Source: JAOUEA01 sp963821925 (lineage in GTDB: Bacteria; Actinomycetota; UBA4738; HRBIN12). From it: a stretch of 64,000 nucleotides of DNA. The notes beneath the pieces were generated by a model, which worked only from the letters and a program-made list of their open reading frames with translations, had not been told where the DNA came from and did no database searches. Location: positions 986,370 to 1,050,369 of the forward strand of contig CAWGFO010000001.1 of assembly GCA_963821925.1 (NCBI GenBank), written 5' to 3'. Both the position numbers and the translations under genes were made by a program. Shown here one piece after another: positions 26,110-35,596 of the stretch. How positions within the stretch are numbered: position 1 is the first letter of the stretch; each line of letters begins with the position of its first letter.

Positions 26110-28514
26110 GGCGTGAGCGCGGCGAGCACATCGTCGACGCGGAGGTCGGCCGCGGCGAGCACCGAGTCGGCCGCGCCGTAGTAGACGCGGAGCGACCGGC
26201 CCTCCTCGTCGAGCATCACGTGTCCGCTCGGGAAGACCACGTCGTGCAGGAACCCGTCGTGCTCGTACGGCTCCTTCGGGAACAGGAGCGGCTCGTCGGT
26301 CCGCGCGAGCACCCGGGAGGGGTCGTCGCCGTCCAGCAGCATCGCGCCCATCCCGTACCGGTTCGAGCGGTCGGCGCCGTGGTACAGCTCGAGCCAGCCG
26401 TCGGCCGTGCGGATCGGGACGCAGCTCGCGCCGACCCGGGATTCGTCCCACATCCCGTTGCGCGGCAGGGCGATCGGACGCTGGCGCCCCCAATGGACGA
26501 GGTCGTCGGACTCGGCCAGCCAGATGCCGAGGATCCGCCCGAACGACCCGGGCATCGGCCGCGTGAAGGCGAGGTGCTTCCCGCCGACCCGCTCGGGGAA
26601 CAGCACGACGTCCTTCTGATCGGGGTGCATCACGATGCCGTGCCGCTCGAACGTGCGGAAGTCGGTGGTGGACAGCCGGCTCGTCGTGATGCCGAGACGG
26701 CTCACCGACACGTAGGTGATCTGATAGATGCCGTCGATCAGCGTGATCCGCGGGTCCTCGACCCCGTACTCCTCGAGTCGGCTGGAGGGCACGATCGTCG
26801 GGTGGGGATCGATCTCGAAGTTGACCCCGTCGGTGCTGCGCGCCACCCGCAGGTGGGAGATGTGCGAGAGGTAGTCGGTGAACTCCTCGTGGCCCGGCGT
26901 GAAGCCACCCTGGCTGCTGCGGTACCGGATCGTGCGCGGGTCCGAGAGGTCGAGTCCGGGGAGATCGCGCGGCACGTAGCCGATGATCGTCTTCGCCGGG
27001 TGCTGGGCCATGTCGACGAAGGACATGCCGATCACGTTCTCGGCCTTCGTGCCGGGCGGCAGTGGGGCGAGCTTGGGCTCGGGACCGGTGAGGTCGATCA
27101 TCTGCGCGCCCTCGACGAGGTCGGCGCCGTGGACCGGGCGTTCGGTGACGCGCAGCAGCAGCACGATCTCGCCGACGGTGCGGGTCACCCCGGCGTTGAT
27201 CGTCGAGATCACCTCGAACCCGGGCTGCGAGGGCAGCACGTGCTCCGGGGTGATCAGCGGGTTCTCGGGGAGGCGGCGGGCGATCGGGGGGGCCTCGGCC
27301 TCCGCGGCCGAGCCGCGCGCGCGGCGGGTGGGCGACGGGGCGGCCGCCGCCCGCTCGCGGAGCGCCTCGACCATCCGCGCGCCGGTCTTCGGCCAGGTGG
27401 CCTCGTTCGCGTACGTGTAGGCGTTCGTCTCGAGACGCTGCTTCAGCTCGTGGTCGCCGAGGATCGCGTTGAACGCCTCGGAGAGCTGCCTGGGGGAGCG
27501 GAAGTCGACGAGGATCCCGCGATCGTCGGCGAGCGCTTCCTTCGCGTGCAGGTAGGGGGTGGAGACGACGGCTTTCCCGGCACCGAGCGCGTAGGACAGG
27601 GTGCCGCTCGTGATCTGGTTCGGGTCGAGGTAGGGCGTGACGTAGATGTCGCTCGCGAGCAGCAGCTCGATGATGTCCTTCTGCTTCAGGTACTGGTTCA
27701 CGAAGGCGACGTTGTCGCTCATGCCCAGGCTCTCGACGATCCCGATCAGCTTGTTCCGGTACTCCTCGCCGTGCTGGCGGAGCAGCTCGGGGTGGGTCTG
27801 CCCGGCGATCAGGTACAGCGCCTCGGGGTGCTCGGCGACGACGGCGGGCATCGCCTCGATCACATACTCGAGGCCCTTGCCCTGTCCGACCAGGCCGAAC
27901 GTCGCGATGATCGCGCGCCCCTCCAGCCCGAGCTTCGCCTTCATCTTGCGGCGCCCGCGGGGCTCGATGTGCGGCATCCCGTGGGGGATCACGGTCGGCG
28001 TCATCGTGACGCCGTAGACGTCGCGGAGGATGTCGACGGCCGTCTCGGCCATCACGACGATCCCGTCGCTCGCATCGACGATGTCGCGCACCGCCTGCCG
28101 GACGGCCGGCGTGGGCTGGGGGAGCACGGTGTGGAGCGTGACGAGCGCGGGCTTGCGGAGCGCTTCGAGGAACGGCGTGAGGTGATCCTCGTAGTTCCCC
28201 TCGATCCAGCGGTCCCCCTCCCAGCTCTCGTCGCGCCACAGGCCGTACAGCCCGAACTCGTGCTGGATGCAGACGACGTCGGCGGTGGATTCGTTGATCG
28301 CCTCGGCGGCCTTCACGTAGCCCTCGGGGCTCCCTTGGCGGATACGCCAGCGGACCTCGGAGTTGTAGGCGCGCACGACGTTGCGCTCGTCGATCGCTGC
28401 GACGCGGGTCTGCGTGTCCTCGTCGGCGTCACGCATCGCGTGCATCAGGTCGGTCGTGAAGGTGGCGATGCCGCAGCGCCGCGGGGGGTAGGTGGAAACG
28501 AAAGCGATCCTCAT
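26103..28514 (-). CDS. GT4 glycosyltransferase-GH130 phosphorylase fusion protein
   Basis: An 803-residue two-domain protein. Residues 1-400 are a GT4 glycosyltransferase: MRIAFVSTYPPRRCGIATFT, CIQHEFGLYGLW, the phosphate-binding FGLVGQGKG, and the donor loop NQITSGTLSYALGAGKAVVS near 300. An Ala/Arg/Glu linker near 400-415 leads to a GH130-type five-bladed propeller (about 415-800), with the diagnostic GVEDPRIT near 585 and further TTSRLSTTDFRTFERHG, DKDVV-like and HDVVFPSGH segments. GH130 enzymes phosphorolyse or hydrolyse beta-mannosides. One polypeptide would thus hold both a sugar-transfer and a sugar-release or phosphorolysis activity. A TAGGCT box seven bases before the ATG indicates a leaderless mRNA. 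Confidence 0.82.
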   Translation of the reverse strand: MRIAFVSTYPPRRCGIATFTTDLMHAMRDADEDTQTRVAAIDERNVVRAYNSEVRWRIRQGSPEGYVKAAEAINESTADVVCIQHEFGLYGLWRDESWEGDRWIEGNYEDHLTPFLEALRKPALVTLHTVLPQPTPAVRQAVRDIVDASDGIVVMAETAVDILRDVYGVTMTPTVIPHGMPHIEPRGRRKMKAKLGLEGRAIIATFGLVGQGKGLEYVIEAMPAVVAEHPEALYLIAGQTHPELLRQHGEEYRNKLIGIVESLGMSDNVAFVNQYLKQKDIIELLLASDIYVTPYLDPNQITSGTLSYALGAGKAVVSTPYLHAKEALADDRGILVDFRSPRQLSEAFNAILGDHELKQRLETNAYTYANEATWPKTGARMVEALRERAAAAPSPTRRARGSAAEAEAPPIARRLPENPLITPEHVLPSQPGFEVISTINAGVTRTVGEIVLLLRVTERPVHGADLVEGAQMIDLTGPEPKLAPLPPGTKAENVIGMSFVDMAQHPAKTIIGYVPRDLPGLDLSDPRTIRYRSSQGGFTPGHEEFTDYLSHISHLRVARSTDGVNFEIDPHPTIVPSSRLEEYGVEDPRITLIDGIYQITYVSVSRLGITTSRLSTTDFRTFERHGIVMHPDQKDVVLFPERVGGKHLAFTRPMPGSFGRILGIWLAESDDLVHWGRQRPIALPRNGMWDESRVGASCVPIRTADGWLELYHGADRSNRYGMGAMLLDGDDPSRVLARTDEPLLFPKEPYEHDGFLHDVVFPSGHVMLDEEGRSLRVYYGAADSVLAAADLRVDDVLAALTPC

Positions 28515-28521
28515 GCCATCA

Positions 28522-28527
28522 AGCCTA
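28522..28527 (-). promoter_or_regulatory. -10 box of a leaderless start (TAGGCT)
   Basis: TAGGCT on the minus strand, seven bases before the ATG of the GT4-GH130 fusion gene. Confidence 0.45.
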
Positions 28528-28543
28528 CCGGGCGGCCGCGCGC

Positions 28544-29434
28544 CTACCCGGTGCGATCGAGGGCGGCGAGCAGTCGCCGCACCGGGCCGCGCAGGCCGGT
28601 CGCGTCGGCGAGGTCCAGGATCGCGGCGTCGTCGCGCGGACCGGTCCAGGTGGCCATCGGCGCGGTGTCGTTCACGGGCACGATCCGGCGCATCTGGTCG
28701 AGGTACTCGGCCGAGGCGGCGAGCTTCGCGCGGAGCGCCGGCTTGCCCTTCAGCGGCCCGGGCTGCGGCGCGTCGGTCGCGGCGTCGGCGAGCATCGCGT
28801 CGATGTCCGGGTAGGTCTGCACGAGCGCCAACGCGGTCTTCTCGCCCACGCCCTGGACCCCGGGGAGCCCGTCGGAGGGATCGCCGCGCAGGATCGCGAA
28901 CTCCGCGTATCGGCTCGCGGGCACGCCGTACTTCTCGAACACGCCGGCCTCGTCGTAGACCGCCAGCTCGCTCACGCCGCGGAGCGTGAACAGGAGCGTC
29001 ACGACCGGGTCGCGCACCAGCTGGATCAGGTCGCGGTCGCCGCTCACCATCTCGAACCGATCGTCGGGGGCCGCGGCGCGGATGATGCCCCCGATCGCGT
29101 CCTCGGCCTCCCAATCGGGGGTCTCGGCCTGCGGCATCCCGCTCAGATCCAGGACCTGGCGGAGGAGCACGAACTGGCCGGGGAGGCCCTCGGGATCGGG
29201 CGGGCGGTTGGCCTTGTACGCGGGATAGATCGCCGTGCGGGCGGTGGGCCGCCAGTCGTGGTCGTACACGTGGACGGCCTCGTCGGGGCTCCGACTCGTC
29301 AGCAGCCGCACGACCATGTCGAGGTAGCCGTGCACGGCGCCGACGGGCTGACCGTCTGGCTGGCGCACCGAGTCGCCCAACGCGAAGAAGGCCCGGTACA
29401 TCAGGCTCGACACGTCGAGAAGTAGCCTGTGCAT
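28544..29434 (-). CDS. 5'-3' exonuclease (Pol I N-terminal type)
   Basis: A 296-residue stand-alone FEN/5'-3' exonuclease. Acidic metal-binding clusters are seen in LLLDVSSLMYR, DWEAEDAIGG and VSGDRDLIQLV; the helix-hairpin-helix follows as GDPSDGLPGVQGVGEKTA. It covers only the exonuclease part of DNA polymerase I, so it would act on flaps or RNA primers without polymerase. The ATG at 29434 is used; a GTG one codon upstream is also open. It lies 29 bases upstream of the GT4-GH130 start on the same strand but that gene has its own -10 box. Confidence 0.9.
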   Translation of the reverse strand: MHRLLLDVSSLMYRAFFALGDSVRQPDGQPVGAVHGYLDMVVRLLTSRSPDEAVHVYDHDWRPTARTAIYPAYKANRPPDPEGLPGQFVLLRQVLDLSGMPQAETPDWEAEDAIGGIIRAAAPDDRFEMVSGDRDLIQLVRDPVVTLLFTLRGVSELAVYDEAGVFEKYGVPASRYAEFAILRGDPSDGLPGVQGVGEKTALALVQTYPDIDAMLADAATDAPQPGPLKGKPALRAKLAASAEYLDQMRRIVPVNDTAPMATWTGPRDDAAILDLADATGLRGPVRRLLAALDRTG

Positions 29435-29447
29435 CACGGCAGGTGCC

Positions 29448-29849
29448 TCATCGCCACCCTGGCACGTTCCCCGCTCGCTCGAGCCACGAGCGCATCTCCG
29501 GTCGCTGCGCCTCCTCCAACGCCTTCACCTTGACGTATCGGGACCGGTCGGTGTCGCCGAGCGGCGGCGGAGGGTCGAAGTCAGCGCCGCCGAAGAAGAC
29601 GACGTTCACGGAGACGTCGTATGCGACCATCTCGATGACCCAGCCGAGTTCCGGAGTGCCGTAGTACGCCTTCTTCCACTTGACGGCGTAGCGAAGGCCG
29701 GGGATCGCCTCGCGGATCGCCTCGTCCAGATACTCGACGATCGGAGCAAGGTCCGGCATGACACGCCGCATCCAGTCGTCGATCTCGGCGTGGCTCTCCG
29801 ACGGTACGGGCGGCGTTCGGGTCGAGATCGGCTTGCGTGACTTCTCCAT
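29448..29849 (-). CDS. DUF1801 domain protein
   Basis: A 133-residue protein with the DUF1801 core: LDEAIREAIPGLRYAVKWKKAYYG followed by GWVIEMVAYDVSVNVVFFGG and a C-terminal RYVKVKALEEAQRPEMRSWL. The fold is related to YdhG/frataxin-like proteins; function is not established. A TAGCCT box six bases before the ATG marks a leaderless start. It precedes the exonuclease on the same strand. The 199 bases upstream to the DinB gene contain no recognisable feature besides this box. Confidence 0.8.
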   Translation of the reverse strand: MEKSRKPISTRTPPVPSESHAEIDDWMRRVMPDLAPIVEYLDEAIREAIPGLRYAVKWKKAYYGTPELGWVIEMVAYDVSVNVVFFGGADFDPPPPLGDTDRSRYVKVKALEEAQRPEMRSWLERAGNVPGWR

Positions 29850-29855
29850 CGTCGC

Positions 29856-29861
29856 AGGCTA
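29856..29861 (-). promoter_or_regulatory. -10 box of a leaderless start (TAGCCT)
   Basis: TAGCCT on the minus strand, six bases before the DUF1801 ATG. Confidence 0.45.
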
Positions 29862-30048
29862 CCCGTCCGCGATGTCGGCTGGATGGGGGTTGGGGACCGA
29901 GCGGACGAGCCCGTTGCATGCCTGCGAGCCACGTCGCGCTTCGCGGATCCGACCGGAAACGCGGATCAGCTGCCCGGGGGTCCTCAGCCTCAGCTCGCGT
30001 TGGAGCTCCTAGGGATGAGTGCGGTGCGTGAGCCGCGGCTCTTGCCGC

Positions 30049-30558
30049 CTATCGCTCGCTGGGCCAGGGCAGCGTGAGCGCGTCCAACAGGTCCAGCTCA
30101 CCCGGTGAGTGTCCCCGGTCGGTGAGGAAGCGAGCCAACTCGCTGCGGTGCTGCGTCCCGTGGTTCACGACGTGGGCGAGGATCAGCCACCGGGGGATCA
30201 CGTCGTCGGTTTCCTCGCTCGTGATCAACGGCTCGTCCAGCGCCGTCTGATCGAGCGACGTCACGTAGCCCCGCAGGCGGGCGTCCTCTTCGATGCAGAA
30301 CGCGTGGATGCTCGGGAGGTCGTCGAGGACGAACCCGTGATCCCACGCATACGTCTGCCCGACGTCGTTGCCGGCACAGAACTCGCGCCAGCTCCAGTCG
30401 ACGTCGACGAGGTGCCGGACCGTGTCGAACGCGGTGTGGTGATCGAGCGGAGCCTCCCCGCGGAACCCCTCCTGCGAGAGATCATTCATCGTCGTGAGGA
30501 TCCGGTCGTTCGCCCAGGCGTGGAACCGGACGAGCGCGAGGAGGCTGGCGGCGTCCAT
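30049..30558 (-). CDS. DinB family protein (first of two)
   Basis: A 169-residue DinB/YfiT four-helix bundle. The metal-binding histidine triad is placed as in the family: FDTVRHLVDVDW in helix 2 and HVVNHGTQHR in helix 3-4. DinB-fold proteins include bacillithiol and mycothiol transferases and maleylpyruvate isomerases, so a thiol-linked detoxification role is plausible. The start has TAGCAT six bases upstream (leaderless). It is divergent, by only 35 bases, from a methyltransferase, and a second DinB gene closes the same cluster. Confidence 0.88.
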   Translation of the reverse strand: MDAASLLALVRFHAWANDRILTTMNDLSQEGFRGEAPLDHHTAFDTVRHLVDVDWSWREFCAGNDVGQTYAWDHGFVLDDLPSIHAFCIEEDARLRGYVTSLDQTALDEPLITSEETDDVIPRWLILAHVVNHGTQHRSELARFLTDRGHSPGELDLLDALTLPWPSER

Positions 30559-30564
30559 CGGCCC

Positions 30565-30570
30565 ATGCTA
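30565..30570 (-). promoter_or_regulatory. -10 box of a leaderless start (TAGCAT)
   Basis: TAGCAT on the minus strand, six bases before the DinB ATG at 30558, back to back with the plus-strand box at 30582. Confidence 0.45.
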
Positions 30571-30581
30571 CGCGCCTACGC

Positions 30582-30587
30582 TAGGGT
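30582..30587 (+). promoter_or_regulatory. -10 box of a leaderless start (TAGGGT)
   Basis: TAGGGT six bases before the methyltransferase GTG at 30594; the divergent promoters leave only 35 bases between the start codons. Confidence 0.45.
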
Positions 30588-30593
30588 CGGGCG

Positions 30594-31328
30594 GTGAGCG
30601 AGGACGGGTACTTCGACGAGCGCGTCGCGGCGACCTACGACGAGGACGTCGCCGACCGATCCGCGCCGGAGGTGCTCGATCCGACGGTGGCGTTCCTCGC
30701 TGCGCTCGCCGGCGACGGGCGGGCGCTCGAGTTCGCGATCGGGACCGGTCGGATCGCGCTGCCGCTCGCGGCACGCGGGGTCCCTGTGTCGGGGATCGAG
30801 CTCTCGAAGGCGATGGCGGCCCAGCTGGCGGCCAAGCCCGGCGGCGAGGCGATCGACGTGACGATCGGGGACATCGCGCAGACGAGCGTCGAGGGATCCT
30901 TCTCACTCGTCTACCTCGTCTTCAACACGATCATGAATCTCACGACGCAGGAGGCCCAGGTGGCGTGCTTCCGGAACGCGGCCGCGCATCTCGAGCCGGG
31001 TGGCTGCTTCGTGATCGAGGTCATGGTCCCGGAACTGCGGCGGCTCCCGCCGGGCGAGACCTTCCACGTCTTCGGCGGCGGCGCCGACGCCTGGGGCATC
31101 GACGAGTACGACGTCGCCGGGCAGGGACTCGTCTCGCACCACCTCGAGGTCGTGGACGGCAGGCTCGAGCGCTTCTCGGTGCCCTTCCGGTACGTCTGGC
31201 CGTCCGAGCTGGACCTGATGGCGCAGCTCGCCGGCATGACGTTCCGCGAGCGGTGGAGCGGGTGGCAGCGCGAGCCGTTCACGAGCGAGAGCCGCCAGCA
31301 CGTCTCGGTGTGGGAGCGGCCGGCGTGA
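30594..31328 (+). CDS. Class I SAM-dependent methyltransferase (first of two)
   Basis: A 244-residue Rossmann-fold methyltransferase. Motif I is ALEFAIGTGRIALPLAARG (about 43-60), GIELSKAM is the acidic loop binding the SAM ribose, and VTIGDIAQT and LVYLVFNTIMNL follow as motifs II-IV. The leader GTG start is set by a TAGGGT box six bases upstream. It overlaps the next methyltransferase by GTGA, so they are co-translated. Substrate is unknown; small-molecule methylation is likely from the DinB neighbours. Confidence 0.88.
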   Translation: MSEDGYFDERVAATYDEDVADRSAPEVLDPTVAFLAALAGDGRALEFAIGTGRIALPLAARGVPVSGIELSKAMAAQLAAKPGGEAIDVTIGDIAQTSVEGSFSLVYLVFNTIMNLTTQEAQVACFRNAAAHLEPGGCFVIEVMVPELRRLPPGETFHVFGGGADAWGIDEYDVAGQGLVSHHLEVVDGRLERFSVPFRYVWPSELDLMAQLAGMTFRERWSGWQREPFTSESRQHVSVWERPA

Positions 31329-32023
31329 GCGATCGCCGGCTGAGCATGGACGAGTCGTTCGCGCACGATTACGAGCGTTGGTCCGCGCACATGACGGAGG
31401 ACATCCCGTTCTACGCCGAGCTCGCCCGCCAGGCCGACGGCACGCTCGTTGAACTCGCAGTGGGGAACGGCCGGGTCGCGATCCCCGTGGCGCAGGCGAC
31501 CGGCAGGACGGTGATCGGGATCGATACCTCGCCTGCCATGCTCGAGCAGGCGAGGGGCAACGCCGCGGCAGCCGGGGTGGAGCTCGACCTGCGCGAGGGG
31601 GACATGCGCGACCTCACGCTCGACGAGCCGGCGGCGCTGATCTACTGCCCGTTCCGCGCCTTGCTGCACCTGCCCACGTGGGCCGATCGGCGACGCACCT
31701 TCGAACGGGTGGCTGCGTCCCTGCGTTCCGGCGGCCGGTTCGCATGGAACGCCTTCGCCTTCGACCCACGCATCTCGGCACGGCTCGACGGGCAGCACCA
31801 GGATGCTCCGGTGCCCCACACGATCCGGTACGCCGTCGGCGACGACCGGATCGACATCGAGCTGGACGACGGCGGGACCAGCTCGTTGTGGTGGGCGACG
31901 AAGAACGAGTGGCTCGGGCTGATCGACGTCGCGGGCCTCGAGGTCGAGGCGCTGTACGGCGACTTCGACCGGACGCCGCTCGCCGACGGCGGCAGCGAGT
32001 ACATCTTCGTCGCGCGTCGTTGA
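31325..32023 (+). CDS. Class I SAM-dependent methyltransferase (second of two)
   Basis: A 232-residue methyltransferase starting at a GTG overlapping the preceding stop. Motif I reads LVELAVGNGRVAIPVAQ, with GIDTSPAMLEQAR as the acidic loop and LREGDMRDLTL as the next motif; YCPFRALLHLPT lines the active site. It resembles the preceding protein in layout but is diverged enough to act on another substrate. A second DinB gene with its own promoter follows after 46 bases. Confidence 0.88.
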   Translation: MSDRRLSMDESFAHDYERWSAHMTEDIPFYAELARQADGTLVELAVGNGRVAIPVAQATGRTVIGIDTSPAMLEQARGNAAAAGVELDLREGDMRDLTLDEPAALIYCPFRALLHLPTWADRRRTFERVAASLRSGGRFAWNAFAFDPRISARLDGQHQDAPVPHTIRYAVGDDRIDIELDDGGTSSLWWATKNEWLGLIDVAGLEVEALYGDFDRTPLADGGSEYIFVARR

Positions 32024-32057
32024 GCGACCGGCCGAGGGCCACACCGGAGCCGTTTGC

Positions 32058-32063
32058 TACCGT
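32058..32063 (+). promoter_or_regulatory. -10 box of a leaderless start (TACCGT)
   Basis: TACCGT six bases before the second DinB ATG at 32070. Confidence 0.45.
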
Positions 32064-32069
32064 GACGCG

Positions 32070-32579
32070 ATGACACGATCCCTGCTCGACGACGCGTTCG
32101 GACACCACGTGTGGGCGACGCTCCGCCTGATCGATGCCTGCCTCGAGCTCCCGCCGGGGCAACTGGAGACGGCCGTCCCCGGCACGTACGGCTCGATCAT
32201 CGACACGATGCGCCACACGGTCGGCGCCGACGCCTCCTACCTGTTCGTCACGAGCGGCGGACGTACGTCGCAGATCGACGAGGACCGGATGGATATGGCC
32301 GAGCTCCGCGCCGAGATGGAGCGTCACGGCGCCGCCTGGACGGAGCTCCTCACAGGCGACCCCGACCCGGACACCGTGCTCGTGCGGCACCGCGATGACG
32401 GATCCGAGACGTCCGCGCCGCTGGGCATCCGGCTCGCGCAGGCGCTGCACCACGGCACCGACCACCGGAGCCAGATCTGCACCGCCCTCACGTCGCTGGG
32501 CGTCGAGCCGCCGTTCATCGACGTGTGGGACTTCGGCTTCGAGGACGGCCGCGTCACCGAGGTGCCGCCGACGTCCTGA
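32070..32579 (+). CDS. DinB family protein (second of two)
   Basis: A 169-residue DinB-fold protein, the same length as the one at 30049. The histidine ligands are in IIDTMRHTVGADASY and LAQALHHGTDHRSQIC. SQICTALTSLGVEPPFIDVWDF is the C-terminal family signature. With the first DinB gene it brackets two methyltransferases. The ATG is set by a TACCGT box six bases upstream. It converges on the DNA glycosylase gene with a 16-base gap. Confidence 0.88.
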   Translation: MTRSLLDDAFGHHVWATLRLIDACLELPPGQLETAVPGTYGSIIDTMRHTVGADASYLFVTSGGRTSQIDEDRMDMAELRAEMERHGAAWTELLTGDPDPDTVLVRHRDDGSETSAPLGIRLAQALHHGTDHRSQICTALTSLGVEPPFIDVWDFGFEDGRVTEVPPTS

Positions 32580-32595
32580 CGCGCGGGTCGCCGGC

Positions 32596-33495
32596 TCAGT
32601 GTCCGGCGATCGAGCGGGTCTCCGTCCGCGGACCGTAGCGGGGCGCGTGCATCCCGGACGCCTCGAGCAACCGCTGGACCCGCCCGCGGTGACCCGCGTA
32701 CGGCGCGAGCAACTCGAGCATCCGTTCGTCCGTGCCGCGTGGTTCTCCCGCCAGGAGCCAGCCCACCAGGTTCGGCAGGTGGAAGTCGCCCACGCTGACG
32801 GCGTCGGGATCCCCGAGCGCGAGCCGCGCGACCTCCGCGACCGTCCACGGCCCGATGCCCGGGAGCCGGAGCAGCGCAGCCTTCGCGTCCTCGGGTGAGC
32901 CGTCGGCCAGCGCGTCGAGGCGAGCCGCGCGCGCACAGACCCCGCGCACCACGTCGGCCCGGCGCCGTTCGAGCCCGCACCGGTGGAAGGCGAACGACGG
33001 CAGCTCCGCCAGGCGAACGGGATCGGGCGGCAGCAGCAGCTGGCCGGGGCCCGGGGCGGACTCGGCCGTCTCCTGGGTCAGGAGCCGGTAGGCGCGGCGC
33101 GCGTCGGCACCGGTGACCTTCTGTTCGCAGATCGCCGGGATCAGGGTCGCCGTGACCGCTCCGGTGCGGGTGAGCCGCAGCCCGGGGTGCTCGTGCCGGA
33201 GCCGGCGGACCACCTCGTGGTGGGGAGCGAAGCCGGTCCAGTCGTCGTCCGCGCCCACGAGGTCCGGGGCGTCGGCCAGCGCCCGGTCGGCGCCGGGGCC
33301 CCAGGCCTCGGCTTCGATCGCCGCGCCCACGGCGCGGAGGTGGATCGTCGCAGGGCCGTCCGGGGTTCGGAGCGAGCGGAGCGCCTCGGTTCCCGAGATC
33401 GCCGTGGTCGGATCCTGGTAGCCGCGCCGCAAGGGGAACAGGGTGCCCGCCAGGTCGATCGGGCCATCGGGCGGCGAGATCGTCCGCGTCGGCAT
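32596..33495 (-). CDS. alkA: DNA-3-methyladenine glycosylase II (AlkA-like)
   Basis: A 299-residue base-excision glycosylase of the HhH-GPD superfamily. The hairpin LLRLPGIGPWTVAEVA lies near residue 210 and the catalytic aspartate is in SVGDFHLPNLVGW about 20 residues on. AICEQKVTGADARRAYRLL is the preceding substrate-pocket helix. The N-terminal beta-domain (DLAGTLFPLRRGYQDPTT) matches the AlkA-type layout. No Fe-S cysteines are present, which excludes EndoIII/MutY. A TACGCT box six bases before the ATG marks a leaderless start. It removes alkylated purines; the exact lesion range is unknown. Confidence 0.88.
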   Translation of the reverse strand: MPTRTISPPDGPIDLAGTLFPLRRGYQDPTTAISGTEALRSLRTPDGPATIHLRAVGAAIEAEAWGPGADRALADAPDLVGADDDWTGFAPHHEVVRRLRHEHPGLRLTRTGAVTATLIPAICEQKVTGADARRAYRLLTQETAESAPGPGQLLLPPDPVRLAELPSFAFHRCGLERRRADVVRGVCARAARLDALADGSPEDAKAALLRLPGIGPWTVAEVARLALGDPDAVSVGDFHLPNLVGWLLAGEPRGTDERMLELLAPYAGHRGRVQRLLEASGMHAPRYGPRTETRSIAGH

Positions 33496-33501
33496 CGGCC
33501 C

Positions 33502-33507
33502 AGCGTA
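33502..33507 (-). promoter_or_regulatory. -10 box of a leaderless start (TACGCT)
   Basis: TACGCT on the minus strand, six bases before the glycosylase ATG at 33495. Confidence 0.45.
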
Positions 33508-33568
33508 GTGAACCTGCGACCGGCCCGGCCCGGGGGCCCTGTTCACGCCGCTGTGGGAGCATCGAGGG

Positions 33569-34489
<921 letters not shown>

Positions 34490-34504
34490 GACAGGTTCGC
34501 CGGT

Positions 34505-34510
34505 TACGCT
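34505..34510 (+). promoter_or_regulatory. -10 box of a leaderless start (TACGCT)
   Basis: TACGCT six bases before the rlmN GTG at 34517. Confidence 0.45.
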
Positions 34511-34516
34511 CGCGGG

Positions 34517-35596
34517 GTGACCCGTTCACCCGGCCGCACGGCCACCGTCTACGACCTGTCGCTCGAGGAGCTCACCGAGCGGCTGTCGGCGTGGGGCGAA
34601 CCCGCGTTCCGCGCGAAGCAGGTGCACGCACAGCTCTGGAGGCGGAGCGCGACGTACGAGGAGATGTCCGACGTGTCTCCGGCGCTGCGCGAGCGGCTCG
34701 CGGCCGAGCTGCCGATCGGGATCGAGCTGCTCGACGAGCGCACCGCCGATCGCGGGGCCACCCGCAAGGCGCTGCTGCAACTGGGCGGCCGTCACGTGAT
34801 CGAGACGGTGCTGATGGGCTACAAGGACCGCGTGACGGTCTGCGTCTCGAGCCAGGTCGGCTGCGCGATGGACTGCGGGTTCTGCGCCACCGGCCAGATG
34901 GGTCTGCTGAGCAACCTGACCTCGGGGGAGATCGCGGCGCAGGTCGTATGGGCGCGGCGCGAGGCAGCCAAGCTCCCCGTCTCGACGCCTCAGCGGCTCA
35001 CGAACGTGGTCTTCATGGGGATGGGCGAGCCGCTCGCGAACTATCGGCCGGTTCACGAGGCCGTCACGAGGATCGTCGACCCGGGCTTCATCGGGCTGGG
35101 CGCGCGGCACGTCACCGTGTCGACCGTCGGGCTCGTGCCGGGGATCCGGCGCCTGACGCAGGATCTACCTCAGGTGGGGCTCGCGGTGAGCCTGCACGCT
35201 GCCGACGACGAGCTCCGCGACGAGCTCGTGCCGGTCAACCGTCGCTATCCGCTCGCCGCACTCGAGACCGCGATCGACGAGTGGCGCCGGCGCACGCACC
35301 GCCGCGTCTCGATCGAGTGGGCGATGATCGACGGCACGAACGACGACGACCGCCAGGCCGGTCTGCTCGCCGAGATCGCGTACCGCCTGGGCGCCCACGT
35401 GAACCTGATCCCGCTGAACCCGACCCCCGGCTGGCCCACGCAGCCGAGCCCGCCCGAGCGGATCAAGCAGTTCGCGCGGATCCTGAAGGCCGGCGGCGTG
35501 AACGTGACGATCCGAGATACCCGGGGGAGCGAGATCGACGCGGCGTGCGGTCAGCTGCGTCTGGAGCACGAGGGCCGGGCGCCCTCGCCCGCCTAG
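34517..35596 (+). CDS. rlmN: Dual-specificity RNA methyltransferase RlmN
   Basis: A 359-residue radical-SAM enzyme that methylates C2 of A2503 in 23S rRNA and A37 in some tRNAs. The radical-SAM cluster motif is CAMDCGFCATGQMG (CX3CX2C, near 117-124). VFMGMGEPLANY is the GGE-like SAM contact, VSLHAADDELRDELVPVNRRYP follows, and a late cysteine in DAACGQLR is the methyl-carrying Cys. N-terminal FRAKQVHAQLWRR is the family helix domain. The GTG start has a TACGCT box six bases upstream. Its stop overlaps the stop of the convergent small membrane gene. Confidence 0.95.
   Translation: MTRSPGRTATVYDLSLEELTERLSAWGEPAFRAKQVHAQLWRRSATYEEMSDVSPALRERLAAELPIGIELLDERTADRGATRKALLQLGGRHVIETVLMGYKDRVTVCVSSQVGCAMDCGFCATGQMGLLSNLTSGEIAAQVVWARREAAKLPVSTPQRLTNVVFMGMGEPLANYRPVHEAVTRIVDPGFIGLGARHVTVSTVGLVPGIRRLTQDLPQVGLAVSLHAADDELRDELVPVNRRYPLAALETAIDEWRRRTHRRVSIEWAMIDGTNDDDRQAGLLAEIAYRLGAHVNLIPLNPTPGWPTQPSPPERIKQFARILKAGGVNVTIRDTRGSEIDAACGQLRLEHEGRAPSPA

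Noticed and set aside
23950..28814. Two very long plus-strand open frames opposite the secreted-protein and GT4-GH130 genes
   Set aside because: Translations are Val/Arg/Glu-rich without motifs, and the minus strand encodes clear domains.
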